This document shows positions 20,238-31,000 of a DNA stretch of 64,000 nucleotides, one piece after another. The notes under the pieces were generated by a model that saw nothing but the letters and a program-made list of their open reading frames with translations, searched no databases and had not been told where the DNA came from. A program made the position numbers and the translations under genes. Within the stretch, counting starts at the first letter, position 1, and each line of letters starts with the position of its first letter. Origin of the DNA: Canna indica. Taxonomy: Eukaryota > Streptophyta > Magnoliopsida > Zingiberales > Cannaceae. The stretch covers positions 63,489,501-63,553,500 of the forward strand of contig CP136890.1 of the NCBI GenBank assembly GCA_034359265.1, given 5' to 3'.

Positions 20238-22281
20238 TCAGGGCAGCAGAGAAGAGAGTGGGATGCCTACTGCAAAGACGTTCCCCATTGACCCATGGGT
20301 CCAACCAAAACCTGAAAGAGTAGACCTCTCCTGGCCGGAAGAAGAGAGAATGTTAAAAACCTCCAATAAGCTGCGAATGCCTTTCCACACCGGTGAGAAA
20401 TTTTGATGGTCGGCCGAGTTGAGAAAACGAAGTCTAGGGTAGAGAGCAAGGAGAATATCCTTCCACAGCAAACCACCGGGCTGAAATAGATTCCAGATCC
20501 AATTCCTCAATCTAGCCAAGTTGTGGGAGCGTAAGTCCAGAATCCCCAGACCACCATCCCCAGAATCCAGTCCCACCCGATAAGACATTTACCTCGCATG
20601 TCTAGGTCATGTTTACCCGTCCAGAAAGACATCTTTCTTCTCATGTTCATTTGTTTGATTACCCAAACTGGAGGTTTGAATATAGAGAAGATACAGGATG
20701 TTTGGCTTGTGAGGACACTGTTAAGAGTGTTAGACGGCCAACACGAGAGAGGAGGGGTCCCTGCCATGAAGCAAGCTTGCAGTCCATTTTTGTGATCACC
20801 TTGGTCCAATTGACTTTTGTGAGGCACTCAGTTCGAAGAGGTAGGCCGAGATATTCAATAGGGAACGAGCCAGTACGTAGAGCACCCAAGAATACCCGCC
20901 GCAAATTCTGCGGGAACCCCATCACCACCAATATGCAGAACCTTGGTTCTTAAAGTATTCATCTTGAGACCCGTGCAGAGGTAAAAGCATTTCAAAAGGA
21001 GGCCAAAATTCTTCAAATTGTCCTCAAAAGCATTGTTGAACATGAGAAGGTCGTTAGCGAAGAGGATGTGCGTGACCCCCCCAACCAACGAGTTGTTGAG
21101 GGCCCCAGACACCAACCCAGTAGTCGTCGCTTTAGACACTAGTATGGAAAAAGCGTCAGTCACAAGATTGAAAAGCATAGGAGAAAGAGGGTTACCCTGT
21201 CGCAACCCACACTTATGATTAAATGCTCTTCCAACAACTCCGTTGATGACGAGAGATGATTCGACCGAGAGAAGGAGAGACTGTATCCAAGACACCCATC
21301 TAGGACGGAAGCCCTGTACTCTGAGCAGCTGCAGAATAAAATCCCAATTTACATAATCAAAAGCTTTTTCGAAATCCACTTTGATCATACAAACATCGGA
21401 GTCGATCCTCCTGCACCCATAAATTGTCTCTGCTGCAGTCATATAACAATCTAGAGTACTTAGGCCCCTAGTGAAAGCGCCTTGTTTGTTGTCGATGAGG
21501 TCGAGCATGAAGACTACAAGTCAGATGGCAAGAAGTTTAGAAAAGATTTTGACTAAGCTAGACTCCAAACTGATCGGTCTGAAGCTAGAAGTCTCATTTG
21601 TCCCTTGCACTTTGGGTATGAGGGTGATATTTGCCTAATTAATATGGGAAAATAGGTGGGGTGCCACATGAAGCTCCAGAAGAATATCCAGTACTTGATT
21701 ACCAATAGCGGGCCAGAGCCGTTTATAGAAATCTATTGTGAGGCCATCCGGTCCAGGGGCTTTGAAGCTTTTCGCGCCTTTTATAACGCCAAATACCTCA
21801 GTCAATGTGAAAGGATCATCCAGACTAAGAAGGTTGAGACTGGGGGATCCATACAAAGAATCCCATTTGACTTTAATAAGGGGTTTAATTTCCCGACCTA
21901 GGAGTCTGATGTAGTATTCCCTGAAGGCGGAATCAATTGCAACATGATCCATTACAACGTTCCCGTTAACCCAGAGAGAGGAGATTCAATTGACCTTCCT
22001 TCTATGTGATGCACATAAATGGAAGTAGCGAGTGTTTTGTCTTCGTCCTTTAGCCATCTTTTCTTAGCTCTCAGACGCCAGTAAATACTGCTATCCAAGT
22101 AATATTTGTCAAGCTTCCCTTTGAGTTCTTTAAATTCGACAATCTCAGGTCCCGTGATAGTATCAGAGTCGGCCTTCAAGGATAAGGAATTGAGACGGGC
22201 CTCAAATTCGACTCGAAGCTTGGCCCGGGAAGCATGTCTGAATTTGCCCATTGTAAGATAGTGTGTCGAAGAGGTTTCCAA
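20238..22281 (-). pseudogene. LINE ORF2 reverse transcriptase domain (broken)
   Basis: Reading down the minus strand: FKAPGPDGLTIDFYKRLW, then after a frameshift or stop the core VDFEKAFDYVNWDF, GLRQGNPLSPMLF, and the active-site box FANDLLMF at about 21039-21062. The family motif is F/YADD, so the first Asp of the catalytic pair is Asn. Further down come GLPLR, TLLTVS and a C-terminal DLRSHNLARL region that ends at the gypsy junction. At least four frame breaks lie in 2 kb. The enzyme would prime on nicked DNA and copy LINE RNA; this copy cannot. Confidence 0.9.
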
Positions 22282-22442
22282 AGGTGAAACTATCTAGTCA
22301 GAGGGGAAAAATCCAATAAAGAGGATGAATCGGTGGAACACAAACCAGCCTTTACAATATCAGCAAAGTGATCACAAGTAAGCCAACCCGCCTCAATTTT
22401 GAAGGGCATGATCGCATTATTATTCCTTGCATTTGAAGAGGT

Positions 22443-23190
22443 CTAGAACAGAGGGTTGTGGTCCGAGAGCTTTCGTTCCCCCGCGTTGGCCAAGGACAAG
22501 GGGAAGAGGGAGGCCAAACTGCTATTGATTAAGATTTTATCAAGTTTAGCTAGAGTAGGGGGGGTGCTGGTTGTTAGTCCAAGTAAATGAGTTTCCTGAA
22601 ATCGGGAAGTTAAGAAGACCAGCATCCGCAACCAACTTAGAGAACCTTCTAGAATCAACTTGGTTACCAACACAATCCAATCTTTCAATGTTATGCAGAG
22701 TAATGTTCAAATCGCCACCTACAAGCATCAGCTATGTAATATTAGTGAAATTCTATCGTAATTCTTGCAATAAGTGCCCTCTTTGTAATCGATCAGGTGG
22801 TCCATAAACCCCAACCGCAATGAAAGCTAAGTCAAAGGCACGATGTTTCAGAGATAATTTGATAAACCAATAACCAACAATGCAATTTGTACAAATCCAG
22901 ATAGACAGGTCCCACACCGCAAGCAAGCCACCCGAAAGACCAGAGGCATTAATATCTTTGAAATTATCATCAAAAGGAAAGCCTGACAACTGTCTAGTAA
23001 TTCTATGGGAGCAACCAATCAGCTTGGTTTCCCAAAAAGAAAAGACTACATTTAGCATCCTTGACGGTCTGCTTCACCATATAGCGCTTAGAGAGCCTAT
23101 TAACACCTCTAACATTCCAAAAAAGAGCACAAAATTTGCTAAACATGACAAACAATGACCAACAACGACAAAAGGAGGGGAAACCCACAA
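22443..23190 (-). pseudogene. LINE ORF2 apurinic/apyrimidinic endonuclease domain
   Basis: Endonuclease motifs occur in order on the minus strand: ALFWNVRGVN (start), SGLSGGLLAVWD, VGVYGPPD, VGGDLNITLHN and the catalytic LSDHNPLF. They lie in three frames (22753-23058, 22546-22728, 22443-22688), so several indels have occurred. The domain would nick the target DNA. The stretch 22282-22442 between it and the RT is a linker with no intact frame. Confidence 0.88.
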
Positions 23191-25091
23191 ATCAAGCAGC
23201 CACAGAACCTAGTGCCCTGATGACTCGCTCCTCGTTACCAATGCAATCAAACCCCAGCGCGTCAATATCCTGAATAAGAGTTGTGTTCAAAGAAGTCCCC
23301 ATGTTGAAAATGATGGAACCCAAGTCAGATGGTGCATGGGCTGCCGGGTTAGAGACAGCTTAAGTATCAATGAAACCTTCATTTCTCACTGCTTTTCTCT
23401 TCGAAGCGCTTTCCAGGGAAGATTTGACACTCTTGCGGGCAATGCAAGAACTACGCATGAACCAATGTAGATAAACGTCCATCCTAGAATTTGAACTTCC
23501 GTCCTCGAATTGCACAACCCAAAAATGGCCCATCAGAGACTGGGAGGGGGGGGCCCAAAATCGCAGGCAAAGGTAGAATAGGGCCATCAGAGTGGCTACC
23601 ATTGAGCCCAACAGAGGCCTTTAGCTCCCGGCCTAGCCCAAAAGGCATTGGAGCACCAATTCGAGCCAAAGCGGTGGCAGCCACCTCAGCCGATCGGTTC
23701 GAAATTGGGCTTGAGACAAGGTTTGCGCTCGGGTCACACTCAGACTCGAACACATCATCAGCGGAGTCGACAATGAGTGGTCCACGCAAGAGAAATGGGC
23801 ACCCAAAATTTAGCAATAATGGGTTCAGGAATAGCGAGTTAAAGGGTGAATGAGACGCGATGAGGCGAGCTAAATGATCAGAAATTGAATGACGAAGCGT
23901 CCCCACCGATAGCCAAGTCTGAAAAAGCATCATGCCCCCACACAAGTGACTTATGTGCGTGGCACTCCAACTTAACCTCAGCCCATATCTTTTGTAGTGA
24001 ATTCAAAAGGAGCACCTGCGAGGCGCGTGCGCTTTTCACCTAACGCCTGCGTCCCCTGCTCGAAGCATTCAAAAAATTCCAAGCAAGCATCAAAATAGAA
24101 ATCTCCCCTAGCTATCGAGTGATATCTGTAAAGAGCTTCATTTGTAAACCAAAATGCACTCTGACACTGCGATCTTCAGCAGCCAAATCAAACGCCCTGC
24201 TACCAGAGTTCGACAGGAGACCCGCTCTAGCAAGCACCGAAGTGGAAGCGTTGCCAGAAGGGCTCGCGAGCACAACAGTCGAGGTTGCCCGAAGTGGCGG
24301 GATGGAGTGGCTTCCACGGCGAATGAGACTGGCCGGAAGAAAATGATCGCCAGGCCCAACTCCCGTCGTCGGAGATCGAACCAACGTTGTCATCAAGGTG
24401 GGAGAGGACCCGTGAGATGACTGCCAACAATTGCCCCAATCCTCCAATAGAAAGCATATGGGATCTTGAACCAGGGGGTGAAGAAGGAGGCGAGTTAGAG
24501 TTGACGGAAATGTGATTGGAGCCATTACCTTCAGAAGGCGGCTACTCCTCAGAAGGGTCGTGCTCAAAACTTGCGTCCGAACTCGTGTCAGCGCCGCCAT
24601 CGTCCCTTTCAACTTGTTGAGGGCCTTAGACATTGCCCGACCCTACAGTCCATTGTTGCTAGGTGACTCCTACTTCGATTGTGTACCGACAAGTGTTTGT
24701 TTCTGCGGTGATTAAACGAGGAATGAGGTTCAAAGACCTCACCCGCACTTGCACCCTACAAGACGACATCTAGCCCCAGTCGATGGTAGCCTCAGCCAAC
24801 AACTCAAAGCAAGCAAAGGGACTCATTAAAGCTATTAATGAGTCACGATTCCAGAACATATACGACATGCCCCTTAACTCGATCCCTAAAAGCAACTCCG
24901 GTGGTGGAATGGAGAGGTAAGGTTCATCCTGCATCCAGTCGTCGATCTATAACATAACCTGCCGCCATTGAATTTCTTTCGATTGGATCAATCTGAACTT
25001 GCAGTGAGAACCCTTGGCAATCGGCGTAGTAACCAAGAATCTGCCATCCGCCAAATGTCGTTGCCTCCATTGATATAGGTGATGTTGGTAG
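23191..25091 (-). pseudogene. LINE ORF1 distal part and inter-ORF region, decayed
   Basis: Frames of 153 residues (23484-23945) and 173 residues (24112-24633) on the minus strand are Pro/Ser-rich and low in complexity, and 24634-25091 reads only with stops. Plant LINE ORF1 proteins often have a long disordered C-terminal part, so these are probably its remains, but no domain is recognised. Overlapping plus frames (23491, 24119, 24154) look like shadows. Confidence 0.5.
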
Positions 25092-25841
25092 TCATGAAAT
25101 TGTCGAGCAAGAAAGCCCTCTAAGTCTGCTTCCTAGTGGTAGCTGATCTCTAACAGTGACGAGGATACATCTCTCACTCAAATATTGCACCCTCTTAGCC
25201 GTCGCCAGCGAGTTCGGCAACATCACACAAACATTATCACGACGATCGTCCATGGAGCTTCGGACAGGAAGAGGCAAAGTGGGGGAGGCAAGAGTGTTTA
25301 GGGGGATGCAGGGTGCAATGTGAGCACCCAGCAGAGATGCATTTATAGAACCAAGTGTAGAAATATCTGAAGCATTAAAAGCAAAAGTAACCAAGGGTGA
25401 AGGTGGTTGAGGGACGAGAGGAGCTGACCTGGCGCTGGAAGAAAGGGAAGCAGGGACGTGCGCAAGAGAACCCCCCGCAAACTTTGATGAAGCAGTTCGA
25501 TGATAAGAGTTGCAAGCACGGATGAAGTGACCAGGTCGCTGACAGATGAAGCAAACTCTACGCCCAGTACAAAACTGAGCCACATGACCAGGCTTAGTGC
25601 AGTTGAAGCAACATCCACCAGCTCTCAGAGCACTAACGATCTCCGAGATAGCAGGACGAGCTAAAGGCTTGGGTGGCGCAGTGGCCGGGACCAGGGAAGA
25701 ACCCGTCTTTGCCGAGCCGCCAAGCCGAATAATCTCTGCGAAAGAGTGGTTCACTCCAATCCATTCCGCTGAGGAAGGTTTAGGAGCCAAGGCGAAGGAA
25801 ACACGACGAGAATAGGACGCCTTCTTCTTGCGAGATACCAA
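25092..25841 (-). CDS. LINE ORF1 nucleic-acid-binding protein
   Basis: A 249-residue open frame. Two CCHC zinc knuckles lie in tandem at about residues 78-112 (CFNCTKPGHVAQFC and CFICQRPGHFIRAC), as in ORF1 proteins of plant L1-type LINEs, which coat the element RNA. The start MVSRKKKASYSRR is basic. The rest is Ser/Pro/Ala/Leu-rich. The true start may lie upstream, as no clear signal fixes it. Confidence 0.8.
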   Translation of the reverse strand: MVSRKKKASYSRRVSFALAPKPSSAEWIGVNHSFAEIIRLGGSAKTGSSLVPATAPPKPLARPAISEIVSALRAGGCCFNCTKPGHVAQFCTGRRVCFICQRPGHFIRACNSYHRTASSKFAGGSLAHVPASLSSSARSAPLVPQPPSPLVTFAFNASDISTLGSINASLLGAHIAPCIPLNTLASPTLPLPVRSSMDDRRDNVCVMLPNSLATAKRVQYLSERCILVTVRDQLPLGSRLRGLSCSTIS

Positions 25842-26030
25842 CGTCCAGGACTATTCCTCAGCGAGGTCGTCGACCGTCTGCACTCCGGGAGCAACGAAGG
25901 AAGAACCTCTGTGGCGCTCGCACTCTCTCCTACATTCACTCTCACTCATTTTCTCTCCCAACTTACACTCAGAACCTCTTGGAAACTTGAACCGAAGGTT
26001 TTTGCGATTCCAATTCTCACTTCTCTCTCT

Positions 26031-26207
26031 TAATGATGCTAAGTTTTTCTCATGCATGTCAACCTTAGGTTCAATATATTTTAATTTTAACATGTTATAG
26101 ATATCAAAATATCTAGTCTTTAAGTATGTGTATATCATATATTTCCAAAGACCAAAGTTTGAATCATCAAACCTAGGAGGCATGGACGCTACACTCTCTA
26201 GTGCCAT
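26031..26207 (-). pseudogene. gag: copia 2 Gag N terminus, cut by the LINE
   Basis: The frame starts MALESVASMPPRFDDSN, then FGLWKYMIYTYLKTR, a copia gag N-terminal domain nearly the same as in copia 3 (34878 downward). After about 57 residues homology ends where the LINE leader starts. The remainder of copia 2 lies beyond the LINE, outside the window. Confidence 0.85.
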
Positions 26208-26261
26208 TTTTCGGATCGAGGCAAGATGTAGAGGGGATGGTGAAATCTCAATCTACGACCT

Positions 26262-26273
26262 GCTCTGATACTA
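26262..26273 (-). other. copia 2 primer-binding site
   Basis: Minus strand TAGTATCAGAGC, one base from the initiator tRNA-Met complement TGGTATCAGAGC, 2 bp inside the LTR. Confidence 0.82.
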
Positions 26274-26275
26274 AA

Positions 26276-27870
26276 TATTGGTGAAATGGCCACACTAGAG
26301 GGGTGGTGAATAGTGTGTTAACTAAATTTTTTGCCTAATTCCGATTTTAATCATTTACTTGATTACTTATGCAATTTACAAATTGAGTAGTAAGAGAAAG
26401 CAAGATATAAATGATAAGCAATAAGAAATCCAAGGTAAACAATGCTAACACAATTATTTATAGTGGTTCGGCCCCAATGCCTACTCCACTACCTAAGCAC
26501 CCCGTTTATGATTTCTAAACTAGTTTTACTAGATTATATTGTTTACCTAACAAAAAGGACTTTACACCGGAAAGTCTCCGCTCTCAAACCGAATGCACTT
26601 TCACACCCGGAAGTATCCCGCCTTCCTACCGAGAGCACTCTCCCACCTCAACCTAAGGGACAACTCAACTAATCCTAGTAAACTAAGTTTACAATGGTGG
26701 ATTTAAGCCTTAACACCAAGGCAACCACCAACTCAATCAAACCTAGCAACATAGGTTTATACAAATGATATACAATGAAAATAAACCATAAAATACACAA
26801 ACAATGGAGCAAATAAATAATACAATAAATACTTAGCTCCAAAGAAAACTCTCTGGTCCTCTTGATGCCTCAAGATGATGAATCGGTGAAGCTTGAAGGC
26901 TAAATCAAGGAGTGGAGATCAAAACTAGGGTTTTTGCAAGGATGGCTCAATGAAAGCTTGTAGAGATACTTATGATCATACTTTAAGGCGTGGAAGCATC
27001 AATAGTAGGCTTGGAATGAGTTTGGGATGGGTATTTATAACCCCCCAACACTCAAGGCTCGTCAACAGGCATTTTTTCTGCCAGTTGCCGACACCCGGTC
27101 GCTTGTCGGTCGATCGTCAATCGACTGAACAAGCGACCGCCGAGTGACCGAAGGCATTCTGCCCATTCTGGGCATCGGTCAGTCGACCGAACCTAGGCAA
27201 ACTACTTGGTTTGCCTGATTTTTCTGCTTGTTTGTTCGTTTTTGGGTTCCGTCTTCGCTAAGTGTACTTATATAATATTTATTAATTTTAAAACATAAAT
27301 GTTATATAAGAATTACACCCCCATTTGGATTCAATAAAAATATCTAAAAAATTAAAATCTAACTTTTGGGGTTTAGTACAAATTTCCGAAAAACTAAAAT
27401 TTTCTAATCTTTTGGGTCAAATATGGGTAGGCTAAAGGCTTCTAAAAAATCATTAAAAATATTTTGTTATCTAGTTTTTACCTAAGGAACAATTATCGGC
27501 ACTTTTGGTGTCAAGAAAATGTCTAGGTTATATAGCCCTCCAAAGAGCTCCTTAGACTTAGTGAATTTCAGAGTCTTTTCTAATTTTTTGAGTTTTTGTA
27601 TTTTGGGGTTCGGGTTTGGTTTTTGAATTTCTTTGCATCATCATGAGGATTTACATCACATTTTAGACACCATAAACCTAAACTCTATCTTTTTGACAAA
27701 ATTCGAGCGACGACGAGCGTCCTTGCCGATTTCTTCGATTTTTTCGATCGGGGATGTCGTGCGCTAACCGATATGGAACCTGAAAATAACTCTCCATGAA
27801 ATCATTAGTTCTATGTTTGTTATCATCAAAACTGAGATTAAGATTAAGGTTGAAAACTTTAGGCCAACAT
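26276..27870 (-). repeat. copia 2 5' LTR (1595 bp)
   Basis: Ends are TATTGG (a mutated TGTTGG) and CCAACA. It shares blocks with the LTRs at 28970, 34946, 43973 and 63457, including the segment ending in GTGGTTCGGCC. On the minus strand a TATA box lies at about 27031-27042 with GTCGAC/GATCGA-type words upstream (27075-27190). The 65-76-codon frames inside are not genes. Confidence 0.9.
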
Positions 27871-28352
27871 CATATAAGGGCTATGATGCTAGAAGTAGAG
27901 GCACGACGGCCAACGAGCCAGACTGGTGAAAATCGAGTCCTTCTCGTGTAAGAACTCTGAGGCCGGAAGTAATGTCTCTGGGGCCGAAGACTGCACTCGG
28001 GGGTTCAGGTCGAGCTTGTCGAGGAGCGTAAGGTAGGACCATGCACGAGGGATCGTGTATGGGTTCTTAGGCCGAAAGTAGTGTCTCTGGGGCCGAGGAC
28101 CGCACTCGGGGGTTCAAGCCGAGCTCGCCAGGGAGCGAAAGGCAAGACCACGTGCGAGAGGTTGTGTGAAATTCAAGTCGTGGGAAATTTACTAGAACGA
28201 CGAGATGGTCGTAGATATCGTGAGTACACATAAAAAATGCAAGAAATGCAATTTTATTGAATACTAAAAGGAAATGGTGCATACATGAAAGTGCTCCATG
28301 TGAGCTTTATTTGTGCATGCTGGGGCAATTTGCACACAACTTGAGTCATCAT
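27871..28352. repeat. two ~110-bp tandem copies and AT-rich flank, probably Tat-element sequence
   Basis: 27958-28055 and 28068-28166 are imperfect copies of one unit (GTCTCTGGGGCCGA is shared). The rest (28170-28352) has no recognisable gene. It lies next to and downstream of the Tat-like gag, so it may belong to that element. Confidence 0.5.
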
Positions 28353-28775
28353 TTAGGCGCCAGGTCGGGATTGTTTTCGCCTATCTCGACTCGGGTCTAG
28401 CTCGAGGATTATTGTTGGCTGTTCGCATAGGGTTATGGAAGGTGCTTGCGGGCCATTAGGCTCTTTCTTTGGCTCGGGCATCTTTTGCCCGAGGCATTCG
28501 TTATAACATCTTTTGTCTGACGTGGTGAATCGATTGAGGAAGACGCGGGAGAGATCTTCGAAGGAGTGGATAGATCTCGATGGAAGAGAGGCAAACCATA
28601 ACAAGGTGGCCTTTCCCAGGAATGTTGGAAAGGCTCTGTAGATTGTCGGGTCGATTGCTCCATGATAGAGCATCGTAGTCTTGAATGTCATCAGGTGTAG
28701 CGCGGGGTCGCCTGTTCCATTATAGGGTGTCACAGTGGTAAGCAACTTGCTCCTTGAGGGGAGGCGGGTTGTCAA
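28353..28775 (-). pseudogene. gag: Tat-like Ty3/gypsy Gag fragment
   Basis: A 140-residue frame with the retrotransposon-gag core of the Tat/Ogre group: PYNGTGDPALHL, FKTTMLYHGA, TLLWFASLPSRSI, FEDLSRVFLNRFT. The usual zinc knuckle and protease do not follow. The N-terminal piece lies at 30252-30378, on the far side of a copia solo LTR. Function would be particle formation. Interrupted and inactive. Confidence 0.82.
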
Positions 28776-28969
28776 GTTGTGCCCAGCAAAGGGTCCCGCA
28801 TCAAGAGGGGGGGGGTTGTTCCGGCCTTTCTGGCTTTGGGATCATAATCTTTTCCCGAACGATGGGTGCTGGAGATTTCATCGGGGAGGACAGAAATTGA
28901 TTCCTTCTTGTTGGAGTGGTTGCTTTCTCCATGTTATGAATGACGGTAATCATTTTGAGCTAAGGGTTA
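28776..28969 (-). other. Tat-like gag, upstream stretch, frame lost
   Basis: It lies between the gag core and the solo LTR. A GC-rich stretch with a run of nine G's near 28807. The minus strand gives no continuous frame. Its last five bases, GGTTA (28965-28969), are the target-site copy of the solo LTR. Confidence 0.6.
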
Positions 28970-30246
28970 TGTTGGCCGAAGGTTTTTTCCTTCGTTCTCT
29001 ATTATCTTCATAACTATTTTGATGGTAACAAACAAAATTTGTTTAACCAAGTTCTTGAAGCATGAAGGTCGCAGAATCGATAAAAGACAAGTCAAGTTTC
29101 ATGTCTTGCGACATTGGTCTCGATACGATGACTCACAAGAATTCGATGCGTGCACTAGAGACGGCTTGGACAAATCAAAAGAATGCATGGAAAGTCTTTC
29201 AAGTTGGAGCACGCTGAAGGGCGGAACCATAAAACAAAGCGCACAATGAGAATATCAAAAAGAAGTTTTCCAGCCCAGGTTCGATCGACCGAATGATGCA
29301 AAAAATTGGCAGTAGCCAATTTGGTCGATCGGCCGATCGACCAAATATGGTCAAAAAATGGCAGTAGCCAATTTGGTCGACCAGTCGGTTGACCAAAGTG
29401 CGCCCAGAAGCGGCAAAATGCCGCAGTCGCTTGGGTGGTCGATCCATCGATCGACCAATGATCGACCAGCAAGCGACCGGGCGTTGCTAACGGGCAGAAA
29501 AAAGCTCGTTGACGACACCCTGGTTTTAGGGGGTTATAAATACCCATTCAAAGCCCTCTCCTCACTAGTTCTTGATGCCAAAAAATCTAAAAGAGTGATC
29601 CTAAGCATCTTCTAAGCACTTTCTAGATCAAACTCAAGTGTTCATCTTTGGAGGGACATTCAAGTTTGCTAGATTCAACAAGAAGAGGTGATTCCTTTGT
29701 GATAACTCATCTCTTTTTCCTTCTTGTGATTGAAGTATTTTTTGGTTTGATTTTAATTGTATAAATTGATCGTGTAATAGACATTATGTGTGGTCTAGCT
29801 AGTTTGTGGTAACCTTGGTGTTTAAGGTATAAAGCCACTTGTGTAAAACTAGATTAGGAGTTGTTCTTAGGAATTGAGGTGGGAAAGCTCACTCAGTGTA
29901 AAGGTGGATACTTCCGGGTGTGGAAGTTCCTTCTAAGGGAGTGTAGGGTCTTTCTGGTGTAAAAGCCCTCAGTTGTAAGCTACTCTTAATATAGTGCATT
30001 TGTGTGTGAAATCCTAAGCATGGGTCTTAGGTAGTGGAGTAGGCGGTTAGCCGAACCACTATAAATTTCTTTATGTTATCATTGTTCTTCTTGCGATTGC
30101 TTAATTGCTTTAATTCATCGCTTCTTTGTTTAATCATCAAATTGTGATTTGCCTAAATTGTAAAAAAATGTTTAAAACCAAAATTAGGCGATAAGATTAG
30201 TTAACACACTATTCACCCCCCCTCTAGTGTGGCCATTTCATCAACA
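28970..30246 (+). repeat. copia solo LTR (1277 bp, TSD GGTTA)
   Basis: TGTTGG...CAACA ends with GGTTA on both sides (28965-28969, 30247-30251) and no internal region: a solo LTR left by recombination between two LTRs. The orientation is opposite to the other copia LTRs here (except that at the right edge). On the plus strand a palindrome cluster (29278-29475) precedes a TATA box GGGTTATAAATA (29531-29542). Confidence 0.93.
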
Positions 30247-30251
30247 GGTTA

Positions 30252-30378
30252 TCCCTGAGATCGTGTTAGCATTTCGATCTGGTATGTTAGTCGCTAGTAT
30301 TTAGCCTCCAAATTGTCTATTCGACGTTGGGGGTCTTCAGGGGGAGGATTGGACGGTACTGGAGCGTCGCTCCTCATT
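30252..30378 (-). pseudogene. gag: Tat-like Gag N-terminal fragment
   Basis: The minus strand from an ATG at 30378 reads MRSDAPVPSNPPPEDPQRRI, then DNLEAK, a stop, and RLTYQIEMLTRSQ: a short coiled-coil N terminus of the sort found on Tat-group gag proteins. It belongs with the fragment at 28353. Confidence 0.65.
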
Positions 30379-30495
30379 GTTTCAGTATTACCAGGTTGCG
30401 GTCGATCATCACCTTTGGGTCATTACCGTTGGCGTGCGACGGCTGTCGCTTGGCTCTGGGTTCCAACCATTGTGGGGGAGGTAAGTTTTACTCGG

Positions 30496-30514
30496 CCCCA
30501 CGGTGGGTGTCAAA
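30496..30514 (-). other. Tat-like primer-binding region
   Basis: The minus strand reads TTTGACACCCACCGTGGGG directly after the LTR end GGAACA. It is recognisably a decayed TTTGGCGCCCACCGTGGGG, the sequence next to the LTR in Tat-type gypsy elements. Confidence 0.7.
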
Positions 30515-31000
30515 TGTTCCTGCCTGAGAGCCGTGGCATTCTGGTATGGTTCGGTGTCTCTCCTTATCTAGTTCGACGTCGGCGAGGGGGGGGGCTACAA
30601 AAGACACCCTGATGCTCAAGTCAATGAGATTCCAAGGTGGAGGTAATGAAAATTGGAAATTAGAGTTACTTGAGGCGCGTTGTGTCTATATTTATTGTAG
30701 GTGTAGGTGATGGCGCCACCCGAAAATCTCGCGGTGATATTGCCCAGAATGGGTCGAGGTCGATCCCGGAGATGGCAGGCTTGTAATGATGTATCTCTAC
30801 TGATAATATATGATACTAGGATGTAGGTATCCTTGTTTAGCCAGGTGGAGTCCCTGGGTAGATATGCTTAGTCTAGCTTTGGTATGGTTCAGGGGTATAG
30901 TTGGGTGGAGCCCCTTGAAGGGAGTCGCTTGGTTCGGCCCAGAATGAATGGTGGGGCACTACTAGGCCTGATCCGACCGGGCCCAATAATCATAGTCCAG
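30515..31000 (-). repeat. Tat-like gypsy 5' LTR
   Basis: It begins on the plus strand TGTTCCTGCCTG at the primer-binding region and ends near 31000 in sequence typical of this group (GGGCCCAATAATCATAGTCC). The outer border is approximate; from about 31003 the sequence belongs to the AT-rich repeat block. Confidence 0.65.

Larger units (their letters stand above)
20235..26030 (-). mobile_element. LINE (non-LTR) retrotransposon, 3' end off-window
   Basis: The minus-strand order is a GA-rich 5' leader (about 26030-25842), ORF1 with two CCHC knuckles, an apurinic endonuclease and a reverse transcriptase. The chromovirus insertion at 20234 cuts ORF2 after the RT, so the 3' end lies left of the window. 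It is itself inserted in the gag of copia 2; the 5' junction near 26030 is approximate. Frameshifts and a changed RT active site make it inactive. Confidence 0.9.

Noticed and set aside
27958..28166. Possible CRISPR-like or tRNA-rich repeats
   Set aside because: Two 110-bp imperfect tandem copies without spacers; no tRNA cloverleaf could be drawn. A CRISPR array is not expected in a plant genome.
30313..30612. 99-codon plus frame
   Set aside because: Antisense to the Tat-like gag start, PBS and LTR.
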